From NCBI RefSeq assembly GCF_001570545.1, contig NZ_BBXD01000020.1:62001-126000 (forward strand): 64,000 bases of DNA, given 5' to 3'. A program made the translations under genes and the position numbers. This DNA is from Herbidospora mongoliensis (lineage in GTDB: Bacteria > Actinomycetota > Actinomycetes > Streptosporangiales > Streptosporangiaceae). Positions 1 to 8,810 of this stretch are shown here, in pieces. The notes below the pieces were generated by a model. That model made no database searches. It was given only the letters and a program-made list of their open reading frames with translations, and was not told the DNA's origin. Each line of letters begins with the position of its first letter. Position 1 is the first letter of the stretch.

Positions 1-406
1 GCCCGACGACGTGTGGCGGCACGTCGACGTCGTGACGCCGAACGAGAGCGAGGCGGGCGTGCTGACCGGGGTGCGGGTCACCGATCTGGAGTCGGCCGCG
101 CGGGCGGCGTCCTGGTTCCTCGACCGGGGGGTCGGCCACGCCCTCATCACCCTCGGGTCGGGCGGCGCCCTGTCGGTCACCGCCGAACGCACCCGCCACT
201 ACCCGGCCTATCCGGTGACGCCCGTCGACACGACGGCGGCGGGCGACGCCTTCACCGGGTTCTTCGGCGCCGCCCTCGCGGCGGGGCTCGACGACGCCAC
301 CGCGATCCTGCGCGGCATGGCGGCCGGCGCGCTCGCCACCACCGCCCCGGGGGCCAGCCCGTCGCTGCCCGATCTGGCCGCCGTCGAGGCGCTGATCAGC
401 CGGTAG
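1..406 (+). CDS. PfkB-family carbohydrate kinase, C-terminal part
   Basis: The reading frame is open from the left edge, so the N-terminus lies outside the window; about 134 residues remain. The C-terminal PfkB signature is clear: DTTAAGDAFTGFFGAAL contains the catalytic Asp of the GAGD-type motif, and an upstream TPNESEAGVLTG segment matches the ribokinase substrate/ATP region. It would phosphorylate a sugar or nucleoside, most likely ribokinase-like; the substrate is unknown. It is convergent with the SDR gene and overlaps its 3' end by 11 bp, so it probably lies just outside the biosynthetic operon. Confidence 0.85.
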   Translation, partial: PDDVWRHVDVVTPNESEAGVLTGVRVTDLESAARAASWFLDRGVGHALITLGSGGALSVTAERTRHYPAYPVTPVDTTAAGDAFTGFFGAALAAGLDDATAILRGMAAGALATTAPGASPSLPDLAAVEALISR

Positions 407-1139
407 GCCGCAGCCGCAGGCCGTGCATGCCGTTGTCCACGGCGAGCACGGTGCCCACCGAGGCGCCCGACAGCGGGCTCGCCAGGTAGGCGATCGCCCC
501 GGCGACCTCGTCGGCCGACACCAGGCGGCCGGTCGGCTGGAACGAGGTGAGCGCTTCCCGTGCCGCCGCCGGATCGGGGGCCTGGTCCATCTGCCGGTCG
601 ACCCAGGGCGTGTCGGCCGTGCCGGGGGCGACGCAGTTGACCCGGATGCCCTCGCGGGCGTGGTCGGCGGCCATCGCCAGGGTGAGCGCGTACACCGCGC
701 CCTTGCTGGCCGAGTAGAGGACCCGCTGCTGCATGCCGGCCCAGGCGACGATCGAGCAGGTGTTGACGATCGCGGCGGCGGGGGAGCGGCGCAGGTGCGG
801 CAGCGCGTGCCGGGCGACCCGGACCATGCCGAGCACGTTGACGTTCAGGACGTGCATCCACTCGTCGTCGCTGTTCCCGGCGATGTCGCCGACGGCGCTG
901 ATCCCGGCGTTGTTGACCACCACGTCGAGCCGGCCGAACCGTTCGGCCACGGCGTCGACGGCCGATTTGACCTGGGCGTCGTCGGTGACGTCGGTCGCGA
1001 TGGCGTGGGGGAGGCCGTCCGGTTTGAGATCCAGGACGACCACGTCGGCTCCTCTGCTCTCCAGGAGTCTCGCCGTGGCCAGGCCGATGCCGGACGCGCC
1101 GCCGGTGACGATCGCGACCAGTCCTTCGAAGTCAGTCAC
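396..1139 (-). CDS. Short-chain dehydrogenase/reductase (SDR), last gene of the AmCP operon
   Basis: This is a 247-residue classical SDR. The N-terminal cofactor motif TGGASGIGLATA is near residues 12-23, NNAG near 78-81, and the catalytic pair appears as YSASK. The GTG start overlaps the stop of the upstream ATP-grasp gene (GTGA), with AGGAGG just upstream, so it is translated as part of the biosynthetic operon. I infer that it oxidises or reduces a hydroxyl or ketone on the heptanoic-acid-derived intermediate. One attractive role is making the ketone used by the class III aminotransferase before guanidinylation. Substrate is unproven. Confidence 0.85.
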   Translation of the reverse strand: MTDFEGLVAIVTGGASGIGLATARLLESRGADVVVLDLKPDGLPHAIATDVTDDAQVKSAVDAVAERFGRLDVVVNNAGISAVGDIAGNSDDEWMHVLNVNVLGMVRVARHALPHLRRSPAAAIVNTCSIVAWAGMQQRVLYSASKGAVYALTLAMAADHAREGIRVNCVAPGTADTPWVDRQMDQAPDPAAAREALTSFQPTGRLVSADEVAGAIAYLASPLSGASVGTVLAVDNGMHGLRLRPTG

Positions 1140-2365
1140 TTGTCCTCCTGCAGAGTCCGCACGTGGATGAGCGAGGCCAGCCGCTTACCGTTGGCGATCG
1201 CTTCGGCGGCGGTGGCGCCACGGGCGATGACGTAGCCGACCTTGTCCTCGTTCCAGTTCAGCGGGGGCACTTCGTCGCCCGGCCCCACGTCCAGGTGGAC
1301 GTCGGCGAACGCCGGGTCGGCGCGGACCTCGTCGAGGCCGGTCACCTCCAGGACGCGTCCCGGCGAAGGGGTGAGGAAGCGGATGGCCGCGCCGCCCTTG
1401 GGTTCGGGGGAGACGATCAGCGGCTCCAGCACGCCCAGTCCGGCGGTCAGCGCGTAGCGCTCCATGTCGACGCCGTAGGCGATCTCGGCCAGTTCGTTGA
1501 TCCGGTCGCCGCCGACGCGGTTGTGCGACTCGACGATCTTCGGGCCGCGTGAGGTCAGCATGACCTCGGTGTGGCCGGGGCCGTTGCGCAGGCCGACCGC
1601 GTCGAGGAAGTCGATGACGAGCTGCGACACCTCGGGCGGGCAGTCGCCGGGCTGGGAGTGCCCGATCTCGACGAAGCCGCCGGGGCCGCCGCACTCCTTC
1701 TCGGTCACCGCGATGATCACGTGGTGGCCGTCGAAGCTCAGGGTCTCGACGCTGATCTCCGGGCCGTCCAGGAACTCCTCCAGGAGGAACTCCTCGAAGG
1801 AGTCGGCGGCGGTCAGGTCTCTGGCGTCGAACTGCCCGTCGAGGGCCAGGAACCGGTCGGCGACGGCGTCGACGCCGGCCTGGTCGTCGATGCGGAACAC
1901 CGCCAGGCTGCCCGATTCGCGGATCGGTTTGACGATGATCGGCAGGCCGTGCGCCTTGACGAAGTCCTGGACGTCCTGGGCCGACCTGCCCACCGCCGAG
2001 GCCACCGGGCTGACGCCCTGCGCGGCCAGGTGGCGGCGCATCCGCCACTTGTCCAGCAGCAGCTCCACGGTGTCGACGGACTCGCCGGTGAGGCCGAGCG
2101 CCGCGTTGATCCGGGCCGCCGGCAGCAGCCCGAGCTCGAACTGCGACACGGCCGTCCGGAACGGGAAGACCTCGTGCAGCGCCTTGGCCAGGGGCACGAC
2201 CTTGTCGAGGTCGCCGTAGTCGAGCAGGATCGCCTGGTCGACGTAGAGCGAGTGGACGCGGTCGTATTCGTCGGGGAACTGGATGTGCACGACGTCGAGG
2301 CCGAGGTCGCGGACCTTGCGCACGTGCTGGAGCTTGCCGCCGATCACCAGGATCCGGTCAGACAT
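1136..2365 (-). CDS. ATP-grasp carboxylate-amine (amino acid) ligase
   Basis: The 409-residue protein has the ATP-grasp layout: an N-terminal preATP-grasp fold (MSDRILVIGGKLQHV), the central ATP-binding Lys (IIVKPIRESGS), and a C-terminal Mg-binding Glu/Asn region (EVMLTSRGPKIVESHNR). It resembles the L-amino-acid ligase group that makes peptide or amide bonds through acyl phosphates. The ATG at 2365 is preferred because AGGAGG lies 8 nt upstream; a GTG at 2374 overlaps that site. It overlaps the aminotransferase gene by 8 bp. I infer that it may join an amino acid to the azabicyclic unit, competing with or complementing the NRPS. Confidence 0.75.
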   Translation of the reverse strand: MSDRILVIGGKLQHVRKVRDLGLDVVHIQFPDEYDRVHSLYVDQAILLDYGDLDKVVPLAKALHEVFPFRTAVSQFELGLLPAARINAALGLTGESVDTVELLLDKWRMRRHLAAQGVSPVASAVGRSAQDVQDFVKAHGLPIIVKPIRESGSLAVFRIDDQAGVDAVADRFLALDGQFDARDLTAADSFEEFLLEEFLDGPEISVETLSFDGHHVIIAVTEKECGGPGGFVEIGHSQPGDCPPEVSQLVIDFLDAVGLRNGPGHTEVMLTSRGPKIVESHNRVGGDRINELAEIAYGVDMERYALTAGLGVLEPLIVSPEPKGGAAIRFLTPSPGRVLEVTGLDEVRADPAFADVHLDVGPGDEVPPLNWNEDKVGYVIARGATAAEAIANGKRLASLIHVRTLQEDK

Positions 2366-3554
2366 GGCGTCCACCTCCTAGAACGTCGGCGATCGCGTCG
2401 ACGCCGAAGTCGATCTCGGAACGGGTGATCACCAGTGGCGGCGCCACCCGGAGGGTGTCCTGGAACTCCTTGCACAGCACGCCGCGTTCGGCCAGCGCCT
2501 CGGACACCGGGCGTCCGGTCGGGCGGCCCTCGGCGATCCGCACGCTGGCCCACAGGCCTCGGCCGGTCACCTCGGCGACGCCTTCGAGTTCGCCGAGCCG
2601 GGAGTGCAGATAGGCGCCGAGTTCGCGGGAGCGTTCCTGGAACTCCCCGGTGGCCAGCAGCTTGATGACCGCGCGACCGACCGCGCAGGCGAGCGGGTTG
2701 CCGGCGAAGGTCGAGCCGTGCTCGCCGGGCTTGAGCACGCCGAGGACGTCGGCGCGGCCGATCACCGCCGAGACGGGCAGGATGCCGCCGCCCAGCGCCT
2801 TGCCGACGGTGTAGAGGTCGGCGCGGACGCCTTCGTGGTCGAGCGCCAGCGTCGCGCCGGTGCGGGCCAAGCCCGACTGGACCTCGTCGGCGACGAACAG
2901 GGTGTGGGTGTCGTCGCACAGCTGGCGGACCTCGGTGAGGTAGCCCTTCGGCGGGACGATCACCCCGGCCTCGCCCTGGATCGGCTCCAGCAGGACCGCC
3001 GCCGTGTTGTCGGTGACCGCCGCGCGCAGCGCGTCGATGTCGCCGTACGGGACCACCTTGAAGCCGGGGGTGAAGGGGCCGAACTCGTTGCGGGCGGCCT
3101 CGTCGGTGGAGAAGGAGATGATCGTCGTGGTGCGGCCGTGGAAGTTGGCGCCCGCGACCACGATCTCGGCGGCGCCGTCGGGCACGCCCTTGACCTGGTA
3201 GGCCCACTTCCTTGCGACCTTCACGGCCGACTCGACGGCCTCGGCGCCGGAGTTGGCGGGCAGCACCATCTCGGTGCCGGTCAGCTCGGCCAGCTCCTGG
3301 CAGAACGGGCCGAACTGGTCGTTGTGGAAGGCCCGGCCGGTCAGCGTCAGCAGGTCGAGCTGCTCCTTGGCGGCGGCGATGAGGGCGGGGTGCCGGTGGC
3401 CGAAGTTGAGCGCTGAGTATCCGGCGAGGAAGTCGAGGTAGCGACGCCCGTTCACGTCGGTGAGCCAGGCGCCTTCGCCGTAGGACAGCACCACGGGTAA
3501 CGGGTGGTAGTTGTGCGCGCTCCAGCGTTCCGCCAGCGCGATGTGGTCGTTCAT
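2358..3554 (-). CDS. Class III PLP aminotransferase (ornithine aminotransferase/LysJ-like)
   Basis: The product has 398 residues from ATG 3554, with GGAGG 7 nt upstream and an ATGA overlap with the preceding gene. Class III landmarks are present: PANSGAEAVESAVKVARKW, NFHGRTTT, the Asp of FVADEVQSGLARTG, and the PLP lysine in TVGKALGGG. It is closest to ornithine aminotransferase and ArgD/LysJ. The cluster also has a DegT-type aminotransferase, so two amination steps are expected. I infer that this one installs or interconverts the side-chain amine that later carries the guanidine, or acts as the LysJ equivalent on the carrier-bound intermediate. Confidence 0.85.
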   Translation of the reverse strand: MNDHIALAERWSAHNYHPLPVVLSYGEGAWLTDVNGRRYLDFLAGYSALNFGHRHPALIAAAKEQLDLLTLTGRAFHNDQFGPFCQELAELTGTEMVLPANSGAEAVESAVKVARKWAYQVKGVPDGAAEIVVAGANFHGRTTTIISFSTDEAARNEFGPFTPGFKVVPYGDIDALRAAVTDNTAAVLLEPIQGEAGVIVPPKGYLTEVRQLCDDTHTLFVADEVQSGLARTGATLALDHEGVRADLYTVGKALGGGILPVSAVIGRADVLGVLKPGEHGSTFAGNPLACAVGRAVIKLLATGEFQERSRELGAYLHSRLGELEGVAEVTGRGLWASVRIAEGRPTGRPVSEALAERGVLCKEFQDTLRVAPPLVITRSEIDFGVDAIADVLGGGRHV

Positions 3555-4564
3555 TTCCATTCCTCCAGGTCGGCGATGCTTCGGGCGAGCGTGCTGTCCT
3601 CCAATAGCGCGTCGAGGAACGCCGAATTGTGGTCGTGTACGGCCTGCTCCGCGCCGATGAGGGGGCTGTTCTCGGAGAGATCGAGCAGCCAGAGCGGATG
3701 GATCGCGGCGCCGCGCGCCGCCTTGGCCTTCGTGGCCTTGATCCCGGCGTGGATCCACTGGATCCCCTGCTCGGACGCCCAGCGGAACTGCTCGTAATAG
3801 AGCAGGTTGAAGTATTCGTAGGCGTCGCGCAGCAGGGAGTAGTCGAAACCGGCCCAGCGCAGGAAGATCGTGTCCTGCCAGACGTAGTACAGGCAGAAGC
3901 CGACAGGGGTGTCGTCCAGCGTGCACAGGGCGACCCTCGCGGCGTCGCCGAGACACTTCTCGTGGTTGCGGAAGGTGGCCAGGTCGTCGTCCGCGCCGGC
4001 CTGGAAGCCGTATTTGGCCTCCGTGGTCACCGCGAGCGGGGCGATGGCGGCGCTGCACTCGCGCAGCGGCAGGTGCTCGATCCGGAAGCCCGCCTCGGTG
4101 AAGGCGCTCACCTCCTTGCGGACGGCGGTGCGCCGTTTCCCGCTCAGGGTGGCGAGCCAGGCGTCGTACCCGCCTTCGGGGACCGGCATCCAGGCGTCGC
4201 AGTCCAGCAGGACGGGCGGCGCCTGCACGCCCGCGGCGCGGAACCGGCGGACGCCCTCGGTGTCCAGATACATCGCCACGCAGGTCTGGTTCCTGGCGCG
4301 GAGCTCGGCGAGCAGTCCGGTGACCTCGCCGGACCCGAGGACGTGGGTCTGGTAGCCCTCGCACGGGCCGACGAGCAGCCCTTCGGCCCCGAGTGTCGGC
4401 AGAGACCGGTCGGCCAGTTTGGCGTTCCAGTCGTACGACGAACCTGTCAGATCGGCTCCGCCGGTCACCGGGACCGAGACCTCGCCGGCGGACACGACCT
4501 CGACCTCGGCCCCGTGTTCGGTGGCGCAGAAGTCGAGCCAGTTCGCGCTGGAGTAGAAAGTCAT
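3551..4564 (-). CDS. GNAT-superfamily protein, FemAB/peptidoglycan-bridge-like
   Basis: This protein of 337 residues starts at ATG 4564 in an ATGA overlap with the exporter gene, with GGAGG upstream. The C-terminal half, including SGKRRTAVRKEVSAF, AKYGF and VGFCLYYVWQDTIFLRWAGFD, is typical of the double-GNAT FemAB/BioF2-like group. Members acylate amines, some using aminoacyl-tRNA as donor. In this operon it could acetylate an amine as self-protection, or transfer an aminoacyl group to the product. Both are inferences; the family is recognised, the donor is not. Confidence 0.7.
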   Translation of the reverse strand: MTFYSSANWLDFCATEHGAEVEVVSAGEVSVPVTGGADLTGSSYDWNAKLADRSLPTLGAEGLLVGPCEGYQTHVLGSGEVTGLLAELRARNQTCVAMYLDTEGVRRFRAAGVQAPPVLLDCDAWMPVPEGGYDAWLATLSGKRRTAVRKEVSAFTEAGFRIEHLPLRECSAAIAPLAVTTEAKYGFQAGADDDLATFRNHEKCLGDAARVALCTLDDTPVGFCLYYVWQDTIFLRWAGFDYSLLRDAYEYFNLLYYEQFRWASEQGIQWIHAGIKATKAKAARGAAIHPLWLLDLSENSPLIGAEQAVHDHNSAFLDALLEDSTLARSIADLEEWK

Positions 4565-5817
4565 GGGCTTCCTCCGTTCGAGATGTCGGCATGGCGCACC
4601 GCGCTGAACCAGAACAGGGTCGACAGCGCGAGCAGCGGCACCGCGCCGAACATGATCGCGGCGCGGATGCCGACCAGGTTCCCGAGCACGCCCGCGAGCA
4701 GCGCGCCGATCGGGATCGTGCCGTAGATGAGCAGGCGGAAGGTCGCGGTGATCCGGCCGAGCAGCTCGGGCGGGGCCTGCGCCATGCGGACGCTCAGGGA
4801 GTGCACGCTGAAGATGCCCAGGCCGAAGCCGTACACGACGAAACCGCCGATCAGCACGACGATCGCGAGCACCGGCGTCGCCGGTGCGAACGGGACGACC
4901 ACGAGCCCGGCGGCGCTGACCACCATCGAGATGACGATGCACCGGCCGGTGCCGATCGCGGCCGCCGCGCGGGCGGCCACCAGCACGCCGACCAGGCCGC
5001 CGACACTGGCCGTGGTGAGGATGAGGCCGAGTTCGCCCGCCCCGAGCTTCAGCTCGCGGACGCCGAAGAGCAGATACAGCGTGAGCACGATCTGCTCGAA
5101 CAGGTTGAACAGCGCGGCCTGGACGGCCAGCATCCGCAGCACCCGATGCCGCAGGATCGCCTGTAACCCTTCGGCGATCTCGGCCCGCATCGACCGGCGT
5201 TCGCCCTCGGGCGGCTCGACGACCTCGGGCTTGCGGATGCCGACGAAGGCCAGCGCGGCGAACAGGCACGTCGCCGCGTTGGCGATGAGGGCGACGGGGG
5301 CGGTCGCGACCTGCACGAGCACGCCGCCGATGCCGGGGCCGCCGATCTGCGCGATCGAATACGTCCCCTCCAGCTTGGCGTTCGCCTCGATCAGCTGGTC
5401 GCGGGACACCAGGGACGACAGGTAGACCACGTAGGCGACGTCGAAGACCGCCATCAGCAGCCCGATCCCGAACGTCACCGCGTAGAGGAGACCCAGCGAG
5501 AGCATGCCGGCCAGGTAGCTCAGCGGGATCAGCACGATCAGCAGGAACCGGAGCAGGTTCGTCACGACCAGCACGGGCCTGCGCCGGTGCCGGTCGAGCC
5601 AGGCGCCGGCGAACAGCGTGATCAGGATGACCGGCGCGTACTGCAGCGCGGTCAGCAGGGCGACCTCGGTCGGCCCGGCGTGCAACACGGTGATCGCGGT
5701 CAGCGGCACCGCGACCAGCGAGATCTGCGCCCCGGTCTGGGAGATCGTCTCCCCGGACCAGAGCAGCATGAAGTCGCGGTGCCGCCACAAGCTGCCCTGT
5801 TGTACGGCCTGACTCAC
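4561..5817 (-). CDS. MFS transporter, probable product exporter
   Basis: The 418-residue protein has about twelve hydrophobic segments and the MFS loop motif AGAWLDRHRRRPVLV after TM2. It resembles the MdtH/enterobactin-exporter-like drug efflux group (N-terminus SLWRHRDFMLLWSGETISQTG). Its GTG start at 5817 overlaps the LysZ-like stop (GTGA), and its stop overlaps the FemAB-like start (ATGA), so it is embedded in the biosynthetic operon. Export of the metabolite and self-resistance are the natural inferred roles. Confidence 0.85.
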   Translation of the reverse strand: MSQAVQQGSLWRHRDFMLLWSGETISQTGAQISLVAVPLTAITVLHAGPTEVALLTALQYAPVILITLFAGAWLDRHRRRPVLVVTNLLRFLLIVLIPLSYLAGMLSLGLLYAVTFGIGLLMAVFDVAYVVYLSSLVSRDQLIEANAKLEGTYSIAQIGGPGIGGVLVQVATAPVALIANAATCLFAALAFVGIRKPEVVEPPEGERRSMRAEIAEGLQAILRHRVLRMLAVQAALFNLFEQIVLTLYLLFGVRELKLGAGELGLILTTASVGGLVGVLVAARAAAAIGTGRCIVISMVVSAAGLVVVPFAPATPVLAIVVLIGGFVVYGFGLGIFSVHSLSVRMAQAPPELLGRITATFRLLIYGTIPIGALLAGVLGNLVGIRAAIMFGAVPLLALSTLFWFSAVRHADISNGGSP

Positions 5818-6632
5818 GAGGCCTCCCCGAGCCGGACGTCGGTGCCGTGGCCGTCCACTGCCCGGCTGACGGGGTTGGACACCCGCCCGTCGGCTATCAG
5901 GACCGACTTCACGCCACCCGCCAGCGCCTCACGGGCCGCGACGAGCTTGAGCGCCATGCCGCCCCCGGCGAACCGGCCGGGCGCGCCGGCCGCCGGCACG
6001 TCGTACACCGGGAGGACGCTGGTGGCGTCGTCGCGATCGGCGAGGACCCCGGGCGCGCCGGTCAGCAGCACCAGCCGGTCGGCGCCGAGCGCCGCGGCGA
6101 GTGCCGCCGCGACGCGGTCGGCGTCGACGTTCACCGGCTGGTCGTGCTCGTCGATCGCGGGGGGTGAGATCACCGGGACGAAACCCGCCTCCAGCAGGGC
6201 GTTCGGCAGCGCGGTGCGCACCTCGCCGAGCCGGCCGCTGAGGTTGTCCCTGACCAGCGTCGTCCGGCCGTCGACGACGGACCGGACGGCGCCCTTGCGG
6301 CGGGCCCGCAGCATCCCGCCGTCGAGGCCGGTGAGCCCCACGGCGGGCACGCCGAGCCGGGCCAGCTCCGCGACGAGCTTCGGTTTCACCGAACCGGCAA
6401 GCGCGAGGACGACGACCTCCAGAGTCGCCGGGTCGGTGTACCTGGTGGACACGTTGTCCGGGGCGACGAGGGTGCGTTGCGGCACCCCGAGTCTCCCGGC
6501 CAGCCGGGCGATCTCCCCGGAACCTCCGTGCACCAGGACGACGGGCTCTCCCGAATGGACGAGCCCGGCGACGTCGGCGCAGATGCCGGCGGCGTCCACG
6601 GCCGAGTTGCCCCCGCACTTGACGACGATCAC
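5814..6632 (-). CDS. lysZ: LysZ/ArgB-type [amino-group carrier protein]-amino acid kinase
   Basis: It is an amino acid kinase fold protein with VIVVKCGGNS at the N-terminus, VLVHGGSGEI, and the nucleotide region LLTGAPGVLADRD...GGGMALKLVAA. GTG 6632 is chosen because the frame upstream lacks similarity and a CTGGAGA site precedes it, giving 272 residues, normal for LysZ/ArgB. It would phosphorylate the distal carboxyl of LysW-bound glutamate or a homologue. It is separated from lysY by 23 nt, the only true gap inside the core operon, and is coupled to the exporter gene by GTGA. Confidence 0.92.
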   Translation of the reverse strand: MIVVKCGGNSAVDAAGICADVAGLVHSGEPVVLVHGGSGEIARLAGRLGVPQRTLVAPDNVSTRYTDPATLEVVVLALAGSVKPKLVAELARLGVPAVGLTGLDGGMLRARRKGAVRSVVDGRTTLVRDNLSGRLGEVRTALPNALLEAGFVPVISPPAIDEHDQPVNVDADRVAAALAAALGADRLVLLTGAPGVLADRDDATSVLPVYDVPAAGAPGRFAGGGMALKLVAAREALAGGVKSVLIADGRVSNPVSRAVDGHGTDVRLGEAS

Positions 6633-6655
6633 GATGTCTCCAGTTCGCCGAAGGA

Positions 6656-7681
6656 TCAGACCGGATGCAGGCCCGGGAAGGACAGGCCGAGCGACTCCGG
6701 CCAGCCCATGCGGATGTTCAGGCACTGGATCGCGTTGCCCGCGCCGCCCTTCATGAGGTTGTCCAGCGCCGCGATGGTCACCAGCCGGCCGTCGTCCTCG
6801 TCGACGGCGTAGCCGACGTCGCAGAAGTTCGAGCCCTGCAGGATCTTCGGCTCCGGGTAGCGGAAGGTGCCGTGCTGCTGGGCGACCAGCCGGACGAACG
6901 GCTCGTCCTTGTACTGCTCGCGGAACGCCCTGCGCACGGTCGACTTGTCCACCCCGGGACGCAGTTCGGCGTGGCAGATGGTCTGCACGCCGCGCACCGC
7001 CTCGACGCCGGTCGCGGTCATGGTGGTCGGGATGCCGAGGTGCCGGGTGATCTCCGCCTCGTGCCGGTGCCCGGTCGGCGCGAACACCCGCATCGCGCCG
7101 CTGCGTTCGGCGTGCAGGTTGCCCTCACCCGCCGTGGCGCCGGAACCACTGGATCCGGTGCGCGCGTCGAACTGGGCCGTCTCCTCCACCAGGTCCCGTG
7201 ACACGAGCGGGTAGAGCGCGAGCACCCCCGCCAGCGCCATGCAGCCGGGCACGCTGATCAGGTCGGCGCCGCGCAGTTCGTCCCGGTAGAGCTCGGGGAT
7301 CCCCGGGACGAAGTCGTCGAGCAGGTGCGGCGCGGCGTGCTCGTCGCCGTAGTAGCGCTCGTAGACCTCGGTGTCGTCCAGCCGGAAGTCACCGGTGAGG
7401 TCGATGACCAGCTTGGCCTGTTCGGTCCAGCGGCCGATCTGGGTCATGGCGGCGCGATGAGGTGTGGCGAGGAAGATGATGTCGCACCCCTCCACCTCCT
7501 CGGGCGCGCAGAAGAGCAGGTCGGTCTGGGAGCGCAGGTTCGGGTGCACGCCGTCGACCCGCTTGCCGGGGAACCGGGTGGAGACCGCGGCCGCCACCTC
7601 GATCTTGGGATGGGTGATGAGCAGCCTGAGCAGCTCACCGCCGATGTAGCCGGCCGCGCCGACCACTGCCACGCGAATCAT
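6656..7681 (-). CDS. lysY: LysY/ArgC-type acyl-phosphate reductase
   Basis: This 341-residue protein carries the N-terminal Rossmann motif VVGAAGYIGGELLRLL, the catalytic Cys in SVPGCMALAG, and the His-containing segment TGHRHEAEI, all typical of N-acetyl-gamma-glutamyl-phosphate reductase and LysY. It would reduce LysW-glutamyl phosphate to the semialdehyde with NADPH. Start choice is between GTG 7687, overlapping the lysW stop, and ATG 7681, used here. The semialdehyde is the expected acceptor for the split transketolase encoded in the same operon. Confidence 0.92.
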   Translation of the reverse strand: MIRVAVVGAAGYIGGELLRLLITHPKIEVAAAVSTRFPGKRVDGVHPNLRSQTDLLFCAPEEVEGCDIIFLATPHRAAMTQIGRWTEQAKLVIDLTGDFRLDDTEVYERYYGDEHAAPHLLDDFVPGIPELYRDELRGADLISVPGCMALAGVLALYPLVSRDLVEETAQFDARTGSSGSGATAGEGNLHAERSGAMRVFAPTGHRHEAEITRHLGIPTTMTATGVEAVRGVQTICHAELRPGVDKSTVRRAFREQYKDEPFVRLVAQQHGTFRYPEPKILQGSNFCDVGYAVDEDDGRLVTIAALDNLMKGGAGNAIQCLNIRMGWPESLGLSFPGLHPV

Positions 7682-7683
7682 GA

Positions 7684-7869
7684 TCACTCACCCCAATCTT
7701 CTTCGACCTCCGGTGCGAGGACGAGTACCAGCGGACTCAATGCCACGATCTCCAGCTCGCTCCGGCAGCCCGCGCACTCGACGATCTCGTTGAGCCGGGC
7801 CGATTCCCTGACCTGTACCTCGTCTTCACACTCCGGACAGGTCCGCACGATGGTCATCTGCTGGGTCAT
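7684..7869 (-). CDS. lysW: LysW-type amino-group carrier protein (AmCP)
   Basis: The gene encodes a 61-residue acidic protein with two CxxC pairs: CPEC near residues 11-14 and CAGC near 32-35, which form the LysW zinc knuckle. Its C-terminus is EDWGE, the diagnostic carrier tail. The terminal Glu side-chain carboxyl is the attachment point for the alpha-amino group of the substrate. ATG 7869 has AAGGAG 8 nt upstream and overlaps the transketolase stop (ATGA). It is the central scaffold of the cluster, carrying and protecting the growing amino acid through kinase, reductase, transketolase and aminotransferase steps. Confidence 0.95.
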   Translation of the reverse strand: MTQQMTIVRTCPECEDEVQVRESARLNEIVECAGCRSELEIVALSPLVLVLAPEVEEDWGE

Positions 7870-8810
7870 CTGATCGTCTCCTTCTGGTCGAGGGCGGCGC
7901 GGACGGTCCGCACCACCCGCTCCGCGGTGAGGTCGTAGTGGGTGACTAGGTGCTCCTGGTTGCCGACCTCGTCGACGAACTGGTCGGGCATGCCCAGCCG
8001 CAGCACTCGCGTGGGCGCTTCCTCGGCCAGGGTCTCGGCCACCGCGCCGCCGAGTCCGCCGCTGCGCCAGTGCTCCTCGACGGTCACGACGAGTGAGGCT
8101 GGTCGCGCCGCCGCCACCAGCGTCTCGGTGTCGAACGGGCTGAGCGTGTGCAGGTTCAGCACGGTCGCCTCGATACCGTTCTCGGCGAGGACGTCGGCCG
8201 CGGCGAGACAGGCGAGCACCGGATAGGGGCCGCAGGCCGCGAGCACCACGTCGCCGCCCTGCCGCAGCGTCTGCGCCCGCCCGATGACCGGGGGAGCCGT
8301 CGACCCGGGCAGCGGCGGAGTCGGCTTGCGGCCGAGGCGGACGTAGAGGGGGCCGTCCAGGCTGAGGCTCTGTTCGACGAACGCCTCGGTGGCGGCGGCG
8401 TCGGCGGGGACCACGACGGTCATGCCCGGCAGCACCCGCAGGACGGCGAGATCTTCCAGGGCCTGGTGGGTCGGGCCGAGGTGGCCGGCCGCGAGGCCGC
8501 CGTGGGTGGCCATGATGCGGACCGGCAACTGGTTGTAGGCGATGTCGATCTTGATCGGCTCCAGCGCGCGGGAGGTGGCGAAGGCGGCCATCGTGTTGAC
8601 GAACGGCATCCGCCCGCACGCCGCCATCCCGGCGGCCATGCCCATCAGGTTGTGCTCGGCGATGCCGAGGTTGAGGTACTGGTCACCGGCCGCGGTGATG
8701 TACTCCGCGTTGAACAGGCCGGTGTCGGTGTCGAGGCACATGAGGTCGGGACGCTGGTTCATCAACGGCAGCAGGCGGTCCCGGTACGCCTCCCGGGTGG
8801 CGCGGCTCAT
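7866..8810 (-). CDS. Transketolase, C-terminal subunit (split enzyme)
   Basis: This subunit (314 residues) contains the pyrimidine-binding region with the catalytic Glu (NLGIAEHNLMGMAAG), the THGGLAAGHLGPTHQALEDLA stretch, and the C-terminal transketolase domain. ATG 8810 has GGAGG upstream and overlaps the stop of the N-terminal subunit gene (ATGA). Together they would move a two-carbon ketol unit onto LysW-bound glutamate semialdehyde, giving a seven-carbon chain. This is established chemistry for AmCP-type clusters of the vazabitide kind and is inferred here from gene content. Confidence 0.9.
   Translation of the reverse strand: MSRATREAYRDRLLPLMNQRPDLMCLDTDTGLFNAEYITAAGDQYLNLGIAEHNLMGMAAGMAACGRMPFVNTMAAFATSRALEPIKIDIAYNQLPVRIMATHGGLAAGHLGPTHQALEDLAVLRVLPGMTVVVPADAAATEAFVEQSLSLDGPLYVRLGRKPTPPLPGSTAPPVIGRAQTLRQGGDVVLAACGPYPVLACLAAADVLAENGIEATVLNLHTLSPFDTETLVAAARPASLVVTVEEHWRSGGLGGAVAETLAEEAPTRVLRLGMPDQFVDEVGNQEHLVTHYDLTAERVVRTVRAALDQKETIR

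Noticed and set aside
3551-5788. Apparent long frame joining sequence inside the MFS gene to the FemAB-like gene
   Set aside because: The N-terminal part is an out-of-frame shadow of the MFS gene; the real start is ATG 4564 with a good ribosome-binding site and ATGA overlap. The similar long frame 2358-4592 is rejected for the same reason.
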